This document shows, in pieces, positions 15,978 through 21,840 of a stretch of DNA of 33,536 nt (position 1 is its first letter; each line of letters begins with the position of its first letter). The notes below the pieces were generated by a model, which was not told the DNA's origin, searched no databases, and saw only the letters and a program-made list of their open reading frames with translations. A program made the translations under genes and the position numbers. The stretch comes from Prevotella sp. (lineage in GTDB: Bacteria; Bacteroidota; Bacteroidia; Bacteroidales; Bacteroidaceae). The stretch covers positions 1-33,536 of the forward strand of contig JAFZAP010000072.1 in assembly GCA_017557185.1 (NCBI GenBank), in the 5' to 3' direction.

Positions 15978-17201
15978 TTATTCGTTGTAGCTAGCAGTCA
16001 GTTCGCAGATGCGGACGATGACATCCACGACTTTCTGCATAACCTGAATCGAGACGAACTCGTAGGGACCGTGGAAGTTGACACCGCCAGCGAAGATATT
16101 CGGGCAAGGCAGTCCGCGGAAGGAGAGCTGTGCACCGTCAGTACCACCACGGATGGGTTTTACACGCGGGGGCACACCGCTATCCTGCATGGCACGCAGC
16201 ACGATATCGATGACGTGCATGTTGGGATCGATTTTCTCCTTCATGTTATAATACTGGTCCTTCACCTCAGCCACAACGGCATCTTCGCCATACTTCTCCT
16301 GCATCTGAGCCACACATTTCTTAATAAACGCCTTGCGGTCTTCGAAGCGGTCGCGGTCGTGGTCGCGGATGATATAGCTGAGCGTGGCCTGTTCAATACC
16401 GCTCTGGATGCCCAACAAGTGATAGAAGCCTTCATAGCCATCGGTCGTTTCGGGTGTCTCGTCGGCGGGCAGCATCTGTGCGAACTCTACTGCCAGACGA
16501 TTGGCATTCACCATTTTTCCTTTGGCATAGCCTGGGTGCACGCTGATTCCCTTGCAGTGAATCTTCGCTGAAGCAGCGTTGAAGTTCTCGAATTCCAACT
16601 CACCGAGGTCGCCACCATCGATGGTGTAGCCCCACTCACAGCCGAACTTCTCTACGTCGAAGTGATGAGCGCCCATGCCAATCTCCTCATCGGGATTGAA
16701 GGCCACACGGATCTTTCCGTGCTCTATCTCCTTATGGTCGCGCAGGAAGCACATAGCTTGCACGATTTCGGCTATGCCAGCCTTGTCGTCTGCACCAAGC
16801 AGGGTGTGTCCGTCAGTGACGATAAGGTCTTCACCGATGTGTTCCAACAACTCTGGGAACTTCTTTGGTGATGAGACGATGCCCTCTGAGAGCTGGATAT
16901 CACCGCCGTCGTATTTTTCAACGATGCGTGCCTTGATGTCGGCTCCCGAGCAATCGGGACTGGTGTCGTAGTGAGAGATGAAGCCGATGACGGGTGCCTT
17001 TTTCTTCGTGTTGGCGGGCAGGGTTGCATAGATATATCCCTGGCTGTCCATCTCCACATCGTCAAAGCCCTCGGCCTCAAGTTCTTTCTTCAGATACTCA
17101 GCAAAGACAAGCTGCTTCGATGTGCTGGGCACAGTTTCGCTTTCCTCGCTCGATTGTGTGTCGAACTTTGTGTAGTTCAGAAATCTTTCAGTTAGTGTCA
17201 T
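15978..17201 (-). CDS. pepT: Peptidase T (tripeptide aminopeptidase)
   Basis: PepT removes the N-terminal residue from tripeptides in the cytoplasm, using two zinc ions (M20 family). The 407-residue protein is the same size as E. coli PepT. Metal-ligand motifs are visible: [10 protein letters not shown] near residue 75, [13 protein letters not shown] near 135 and [14 protein letters not shown] near 172. [19 protein letters not shown] is also characteristic. A TATCTTTG promoter box lies 37 nt upstream. It is divergent from pruA; together with the Xaa-Pro aminopeptidase downstream, it would feed peptide-derived amino acids into catabolism. Confidence 0.96.
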   Translation of the reverse strand: MTLTERFLNYTKFDTQSSEESETVPSTSKQLVFAEYLKKELEAEGFDDVEMDSQGYIYATLPANTKKKAPVIGFISHYDTSPDCSGADIKARIVEKYDGGDIQLSEGIVSSPKKFPELLEHIGEDLIVTDGHTLLGADDKAGIAEIVQAMCFLRDHKEIEHGKIRVAFNPDEEIGMGAHHFDVEKFGCEWGYTIDGGDLGELEFENFNAASAKIHCKGISVHPGYAKGKMVNANRLAVEFAQMLPADETPETTDGYEGFYHLLGIQSGIEQATLSYIIRDHDRDRFEDRKAFIKKCVAQMQEKYGEDAVVAEVKDQYYNMKEKIDPNMHVIDIVLRAMQDSGVPPRVKPIRGGTDGAQLSFRGLPCPNIFAGGVNFHGPYEFVSIQVMQKVVDVIVRICELTASYNE

Positions 17202-17208
17202 GGGGATT

Positions 17209-17352
17209 TACGATTTATGATTTACTATTTACGATTGCAAAGATACGAATAATTTGGGAAGTTAGGAAAGATAAAGAAGTTAAAGAAGTTAAAGGACGCA
17301 TGCTTTTTGAAAAAAAACTCATCTTTCATCCTTCATCTTTCATCTTTTTTTG
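17209..17352. repeat. Short simple repeats in the pepT/pruA divergent region
   Basis: This intergenic stretch holds three low-complexity runs: TTTACGA-like heptamers at 17209-17235, GAAGTTAAA repeats at about 17276-17294, and CATCTTTCATC-type repeats at 17321-17347. They look like the slippage-prone AT-rich runs common between genes in this group. The divergent promoter boxes flank them. Confidence 0.6.
17238..17245 (-). promoter_or_regulatory. -7 promoter box of pepT
   Basis: On the minus strand this reads TATCTTTG, a match to TAnnTTTG, 37 nt before the pepT ATG. No convincing -33 TTTG was found. Confidence 0.6.
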
Positions 17353-17360
17353 TATCTTTG
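17353..17360 (+). promoter_or_regulatory. -7 promoter box of pruA
   Basis: TATCTTTG matches TAnnTTTG and lies 42 nt before the pruA ATG. The expected -33 TTTG is not visible because the upstream sequence is a CATCTTTCATC repeat. Confidence 0.6.
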
Positions 17361-17402
17361 CAAATCATTATGTCTTTATAACCTTTTAAACCATAAATAG
17401 TC

Positions 17403-19028
17403 ATGAATAATTCCATTATCACATTCCCCGTACCGGCCAACGAGCCGGTGAAAGCTTATCTGGCAGGCTCGCCAGAACGTGTCGCACTTGAAAAGGAACT
17501 CGAACGCCAGTCGAAGCTGGTGGTTGACATTCCCATTATCATAGGCGGAAAGGAAATCCGCACGGGCGACATCGGACAGGTGACATGCCCACACGACCAC
17601 AAGCATGTGCTCGCCACCTATCATAAAGTAAGCAAGAAAGAGGTGGAAATGGCCGTCGAGGCTGCTATGGAAGCATGGAAAGAATGGAGCCGCACACCAT
17701 GGACGACACGCGCTGCCATCGTGATGAAGATGGCCGAGCTGCTTGCCACGAAGTATCGCCCCATCATGAATGCTGCCTGCATGCTCGGACAGAGCAAGAA
17801 CATCTTCCAGGCTGAAATCGACTCTGCCTGCGAAACCATCGACTTCTTCCGCTATAACGTCCACTATGCATCGAAGATCTACCAGATGCAGCCGAAGGAC
17901 GGCTCGATGCAACTCAACCACACGGAGTACCGCCCGCTGGAAGGCTTCGTGCTCGCCGTGACACCGTTCAACTTCACATCCATTGCCTCCAACCTCTGCA
18001 TGACACCCGTGCTCATGGGCAACGTAGCTTTGTGGAAGCCTTCCACGACGGCCCTACTCTCCAACTACTACCTGATGCAGCTCTACAAGGAAGCTGGATT
18101 GCCCGATGGCGTGGTGAACTTCCTGCCGGGCAGCGGCGCGCTCATCGGCGAGGTGGCAACACAGTCGAAGTATTTCGCCGGCATTCACTTCACAGGAAGT
18201 ACTGCAACCTTCAAGAGCCTTTGGCAGCAGGCCTGCAGGAACCTCGACCGCTACATCAGCTACCCGCGTCTCGTCGGCGAGACCGGTGGCAAGGACTTCA
18301 TCTTCGTGCATCCTTCCGCCGACAAGAAGGCTGTGGCCACGGCTGCCTTCTGCGGAGCCTTCGAGTTCCAAGGACAGAAGTGTTCGGCAGCATCACGTAT
18401 GTACATCCCGAAGAGCCTCTGGCCCGACGTACTCGAGGACGTGAAGAAGATGTGTGCCGAAGTGAAGATGGGCGATGTCTGCGACCCGTCGAACTTCATC
18501 AACGCCGTCATCGACGAGGCTTCGTTCGACAAGTGCAAGTCGTACATCGACTACGCCAAGAAGGCAGACGATGCGAAGATTGTCGTTGGTGGCACATGCG
18601 ACAAGTCGAAAGGCTGGTTCGTGGAGCCTACGGTCATCGAGACATCGAACCCACGCTTCAAGTCGATGGAAGAAGAGATCTTCGGTCCGATCATCACCGT
18701 TTATCCTTACGATGACGACAAGGTGGAAGAAACCGTGAAGCTGTGCGACGAGACATCGCCTTACGGACTCACTGGTGCTGTGTTCGGTCGCGACCGCCTG
18801 GCTGTGGAGAAAATCACCAATGGCCTCTGCTATGCTGCCGGCAACTTCTCCATCAACGACAAACCGACAGGTGCCGTCGTGGGCATGCAGCCGTTCGGCG
18901 GAGCCCGTGCCAGCGGTACGAACGACAAGGCTGGTGGCGAGTTCAACCTCATTCGCTGGATCATCCCGCGTGTCATCAAGGAAACGCTGGTAAGTCCGAC
19001 CGACTATCGTTACACATATCTTAAATAA
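17403..19028 (+). CDS. pruA: L-glutamate gamma-semialdehyde (P5C) dehydrogenase
   Basis: This enzyme oxidises pyrroline-5-carboxylate, through glutamate semialdehyde, to glutamate with NAD+. The 541-residue length fits single-function bacterial P5C dehydrogenases. Aldehyde dehydrogenase motifs are visible: VTPFNFTSIA (about 182), HFTGSTATF (about 263), ETGGKDF (about 294, catalytic Glu region) and the nucleophile in GQKCSAASRMY (about 326). There is no proline dehydrogenase domain. Its substrate P5C is the product of the hydroxyproline dehydratase encoded 2.8 kb downstream on the same strand, so the two may act in one pathway. Repeat copy A follows its stop codon. Confidence 0.95.
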   Translation: MNNSIITFPVPANEPVKAYLAGSPERVALEKELERQSKLVVDIPIIIGGKEIRTGDIGQVTCPHDHKHVLATYHKVSKKEVEMAVEAAMEAWKEWSRTPWTTRAAIVMKMAELLATKYRPIMNAACMLGQSKNIFQAEIDSACETIDFFRYNVHYASKIYQMQPKDGSMQLNHTEYRPLEGFVLAVTPFNFTSIASNLCMTPVLMGNVALWKPSTTALLSNYYLMQLYKEAGLPDGVVNFLPGSGALIGEVATQSKYFAGIHFTGSTATFKSLWQQACRNLDRYISYPRLVGETGGKDFIFVHPSADKKAVATAAFCGAFEFQGQKCSAASRMYIPKSLWPDVLEDVKKMCAEVKMGDVCDPSNFINAVIDEASFDKCKSYIDYAKKADDAKIVVGGTCDKSKGWFVEPTVIETSNPRFKSMEEEIFGPIITVYPYDDDKVEETVKLCDETSPYGLTGAVFGRDRLAVEKITNGLCYAAGNFSINDKPTGAVVGMQPFGGARASGTNDKAGGEFNLIRWIIPRVIKETLVSPTDYRYTYLK

Positions 19029-19035
19029 TAAGGAG

Positions 19036-19071
19036 ACCCTCTCCCCTGCCCCTACCTAGGGAGGGGAGTGG
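19036..19071 (+). repeat. Palindromic repeat copy A (forward, single)
   Basis: Forward copy between pruA and the lipoprotein gene, with CCCCTACC / GGGAGGGG arms (one mismatch) and the GGAGGGGAGTGG right flank. No reverse partner is found nearby. It could act as a transcription terminator or attenuator between the two genes. Confidence 0.7.
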
Positions 19072-19099
19072 CTTCAAATAGAAAACTATCTCGACAAGG

Positions 19100-19954
19100 A
19101 TGAACAAACAATTTATTTACGTACCGTTATCCCTCGCTCTTCTGCTCACAGCAGTCGTGGGTTGCCACACAACAAAATCAGAGCCTGAGACAGAAGTATT
19201 GGAAGTCCCCGAATGTGTCGTTTCTGCCGTACCTGACTCGTTAGGCTACGACAAGTTCTACACGAAGTACGTCGATGTGAACGGCCTGCCGCTCGTCTCA
19301 TCTTGGCGCGTGCCCGACTCCGCCTTTGTGGCTGCCCATCGCACACTCTATGCGATGACCTCGATGTTGCGTCCGGAGATTCTTCAGTCAATGAAGAAGG
19401 CGAATGCCCGCGTTGCCATTATGGCACGCTATGAAGGTACTACCGACCTGCCTGAGCATCACTATCTCGTCAACGATACTGCTCTGAACTGGGACTTACG
19501 GGCCCGTGGCTTGGGTGGAACAATCGATGAGCCGCTCACGTCGTGTGCTGAGGAGAACGTGCTGGCCTACCAGATTGACAAGTACCACGCTGAGGACATC
19601 CTCATTCATGAGTTTGCTCACGCCATCCATTGCATCGGCATCATCCAAGTCGACACCGCTTTCAACACCCGTCTGCAGGCGCTTTATGAGAAGGCAAAGG
19701 CAAGTGGAATCCTCGACAACACCTATCGCATCACCGATAAGGAAGAATACTTCGCTGAGGGTGTGCAGGACTGGTTCAACGTGAATGCCGAGATGCCGCA
19801 TACTGACGGCAAGCACAACTGGTGCAACACCCGCGAGGAACTGCAGGAGTTCGACCCCGACCTCTACCAGTTGCTCTCGGAGTACTTCCCCAAGACAAAC
19901 CTGCAAATCAGTAAGCATAAGAAAGTAAACAACTGCAAGCGACCCACCCCCTAA
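19100..19954 (+). CDS. Putative zinc-metallopeptidase lipoprotein
   Basis: The 284-residue protein begins with a lipoprotein signal (TAVVGC, Cys22). It has a gluzincin-type motif H170-E171-F-A-H174, followed 46 residues later by EEYFAEG, where Glu220 is a likely third zinc ligand. This layout (HEFAH, then E-YFAE) recalls the lethal-factor-like metallopeptidase fold, but I do not recognise a specific family. It is probably anchored in the envelope, with peptide or protein as substrate. The last codons, RPTP and the TAA stop, come from repeat copy B, so the natural C-terminus was probably altered by the insertion. It lies in the pruA-pepP-hypD strand run and may share its transcript. Confidence 0.7.
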   Translation: MNKQFIYVPLSLALLLTAVVGCHTTKSEPETEVLEVPECVVSAVPDSLGYDKFYTKYVDVNGLPLVSSWRVPDSAFVAAHRTLYAMTSMLRPEILQSMKKANARVAIMARYEGTTDLPEHHYLVNDTALNWDLRARGLGGTIDEPLTSCAEENVLAYQIDKYHAEDILIHEFAHAIHCIGIIQVDTAFNTRLQALYEKAKASGILDNTYRITDKEEYFAEGVQDWFNVNAEMPHTDGKHNWCNTREELQEFDPDLYQLLSEYFPKTNLQISKHKKVNNCKRPTP

Positions 19955-19978
19955 CCCCTCCCTGAATGGAGGGGAGTG
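19942..19978 (+). repeat. Palindromic repeat copy B (forward)
   Basis: Forward copy with left flank ACCCACCCCCTAA and stem CCCCTCC (19955-19961) / GGAGGGG (19968-19974), then AGTG. The TAA in the flank is the stop codon of the lipoprotein gene. It pairs with copy C in opposite orientation across the DUF559 gene. Confidence 0.85.
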
Positions 19979-19992
19979 ATTACCCCATTCTG

Positions 19993-20361
19993 ATGAGTTA
20001 TAAAGCTGCGTCTCCTGATAGATATGGTCTGTTAAAGGCTTTTGCACGAGAAAACAGGAATCATGCAACTCTTGCAGAAAAAGTTCTTTGGGAATATCTA
20101 AGGTACAATCAGTTAGGAATAAAATTCCTTCGTCAACATATTATAGGAGATTATATCGTTGATTTTGCCTCTCGCGAATGTGGACTTATCATAGAAGTGG
20201 ATGGTGGGTATCACTCGGAACCACGTCAACAAGAAGACGATACCATACGTGAACAAATACTTGAACAGATGGGTTATCACATCATGCGGTTTTCGAATGA
20301 AGAAGTACTTTACGATATAGACAATGTAACGAATCAAATACTCAACTATTTCAATGAATAA
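19993..20361 (+). CDS. DUF559 (Vsr-like) endonuclease domain protein
   Basis: The 122-residue product from ATG 19993 is a DUF559 protein, a small PD-(D/E)XK/Vsr-like nuclease domain of uncertain role. Visible features are ATLAEKVLWEYLR (conserved Glu), QHIIGDYIVDFAS (Asp), GLIIEVDGGYHSE (Glu-x-Asp) and a C-terminal IMRFSNEEV strand. An in-frame ATG at 19966 lies inside repeat copy B and is less likely. The gene is clearly more AT-rich than its neighbours. Its stop overlaps the start of the aminopeptidase gene by 8 bp. Because it is the only gene between two inverted repeat copies, it is a candidate for moving those repeats. Confidence 0.85.
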   Translation: MSYKAASPDRYGLLKAFARENRNHATLAEKVLWEYLRYNQLGIKFLRQHIIGDYIVDFASRECGLIIEVDGGYHSEPRQQEDDTIREQILEQMGYHIMRFSNEEVLYDIDNVTNQILNYFNE

Positions 20362-21793
20362 TACTCAGCAAACAAGTCTATCTACTCCCCTCCCTCACAG
20401 GGAGGGGCTGGGGAGTGGGTCTTATCTCCGCCGCCGTGCCCAGTTGAAGAAGGACGTGGGAGGCGGACTGCTGCTATTCCTCGGCAACCACGAAGTGGGC
20501 ATGAACTATGCCGATAACACCTATCGGTTCCGTCAAGACTCGTCGTTCCTCTACTTCTTCGGTCTCGACTACGCTGCTTTGGCCGCTATCATCGATATTG
20601 ATGAGGATCGCGAAATCGTCTTCGGCGATGAACTCACCATCGATGATATCGTTTGGACGGGCACTGTGCCTACTCTCCACGAGCGTGCCGCCAAAGGCGG
20701 AATCAGCGACACTCGGCCGATGAGTGAGCTAAAGGTGTATCTCGACCAGGCCCGCCGCCGTGGCCAGCACATCCACTTCCTGCCGCCCTATCGCGGTGAT
20801 CACCAGATTTGGCTGTGGGAACTGCTCGGACTGAACCCGAAGGAGCAGGCTGTGCAGGTATCACAGAAGATGGTGAAAGCCATCGTTCGTCAGCGTATCT
20901 ACAAGGATGAAGAGGAAATCGCCATCATCGACGAGGCTGTTGACATGTCAACACGCATGCACCTCGCTGCCTATCGCATGGTGCGTCCAGGTCTCCACGA
21001 GGCAGAAGTGGCTGCTGTAGTCGAGCAGACCTGCTGTCGCGAGGGCTTCACGCTCTCCTTCCCCACCATCGCCACTGTGCAAGGACAGGTGCTTCACAAT
21101 CACGGCTTCATCCATACGCTGAAGGAAGGCGACATCTTCCTGCTCGATGCCGGTGCTGAAGGTCCGATGCACTATGCTGGCGACCTCTCGTCGTCGATGC
21201 CTGTTGGTGATCGGTTCACCGAGCAACAGGAGACGATCTACAACATTCATCTCGCTTCGTTCCAAGCAGCTGTCGACATGCTGAAGCCCGGCGTGCCGTT
21301 CCGCGAAGCGCATATCGCCGCCGCTACAAAGATTTGTGAGGGAATGAAGAGTCTCGGACTGATGAAGGGAGACCCTGAAGAGGCTGCCCGCATTGGAGCC
21401 TACGCCCTGTTCTTCCCCTGCGGGCTTGGTCACATGATGGGTCTCGATGTTCACAACATGGAGAACCTCGGCGAAGAGTACGTTGGCTACAACGAGGGCG
21501 AAGCGAAGTCCACACAGTTCGGTTTCAAGTCGCTGCGCCTGGCGCGTCCGCTGGAGCCCGGCTTTGTGTTCACTGTTGAGCCCGGTATCTACTTCATTCC
21601 CGAACTCATCGACAAGTGGCAAGCAGAACACCAGTTCACCGACTTCATCTGCTACGACCGACTCGGTCCGTGGCGCAACTTCACTGGCTTGCGCAACGAA
21701 CTCGACTACGTCATCACAGCCGACGGCTTCCGCCAGCTCGGCACCATTCCCAAACCGATGACGCTCGAAGAGGTCTATGCTGCCAAAGGGTGA
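20354..21793 (+). CDS. Xaa-Pro aminopeptidase, M24 family
   Basis: The enzyme removes the N-terminal residue from peptides with proline in second position. The 479-residue protein has an N-terminal domain (about 25-190, with RFRQDSSFLYFFG) and a pita-bread catalytic domain with the five metal ligands: LLDAGAE, AGDLSSS, GLGHMMGLDVHNM, TVEPGIYF and GLRNELDYV. The first ~20 residues are abnormal: STPLPHREGLGSGS is encoded by repeat copy C, and MNNTQQT by the 3' end of the DUF559 gene. Relatives start with only a few residues before YxxRRxxLKK. The start ATG 20354 overlaps the DUF559 stop, suggesting translational coupling. hypD follows after 47 bp. Confidence 0.92.
   Translation: MNNTQQTSLSTPLPHREGLGSGSYLRRRAQLKKDVGGGLLLFLGNHEVGMNYADNTYRFRQDSSFLYFFGLDYAALAAIIDIDEDREIVFGDELTIDDIVWTGTVPTLHERAAKGGISDTRPMSELKVYLDQARRRGQHIHFLPPYRGDHQIWLWELLGLNPKEQAVQVSQKMVKAIVRQRIYKDEEEIAIIDEAVDMSTRMHLAAYRMVRPGLHEAEVAAVVEQTCCREGFTLSFPTIATVQGQVLHNHGFIHTLKEGDIFLLDAGAEGPMHYAGDLSSSMPVGDRFTEQQETIYNIHLASFQAAVDMLKPGVPFREAHIAAATKICEGMKSLGLMKGDPEEAARIGAYALFFPCGLGHMMGLDVHNMENLGEEYVGYNEGEAKSTQFGFKSLRLARPLEPGFVFTVEPGIYFIPELIDKWQAEHQFTDFICYDRLGPWRNFTGLRNELDYVITADGFRQLGTIPKPMTLEEVYAAKG
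20384..20420 (-). repeat. Palindromic repeat copy C (reverse), inside the aminopeptidase 5' end
   Basis: Reverse copy with a perfect stem CCCCTCCC (20387-20394) / GGGAGGGG (20400-20407) and flank CTGGGGAGTGGGT. It is translated as part of the aminopeptidase N-terminus. It closes the DUF559 module opposite copy B. Confidence 0.85.
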
Positions 21794-21840
21794 TCCCTTC
21801 CTCTTTTCAACCCTTCAACATTACAAGCTTTCAACTCTAT

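Larger units (their letters stand above)
19942..20420 (+). mobile_element. Candidate mobile module: DUF559 gene between inverted palindromic repeats
   Basis: A 479-bp block begins with forward repeat copy B (19942-19978) and ends with reverse copy C (20384-20420). Between them lies one AT-rich gene for a DUF559 endonuclease. It interrupts the junction between the lipoprotein gene, whose stop codon lies in copy B, and the Xaa-Pro aminopeptidase gene, whose first codons are supplied by the module. There is no transposase and no obvious target-site duplication. The layout is like a RAYT gene between inverted REP sequences. Movement is inferred, not shown. Confidence 0.5.

Noticed and set aside
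19036-19071. Plain transcription terminator between pruA and the lipoprotein gene
   Set aside because: A hairpin is present, but the flanks match the dispersed repeat family and no T-tract follows, so the repeat explanation is preferred. It may still attenuate transcription.
19966-19992. Earlier start of the DUF559 gene inside repeat copy B
   Set aside because: It would add nine residues made of repeat sequence; ATG 19993 gives the normal domain start.
21616-21840. Longer hypD start at 21616
   Set aside because: The extra residues come from out-of-frame aminopeptidase sequence, and the family N-terminus starts at 21841.
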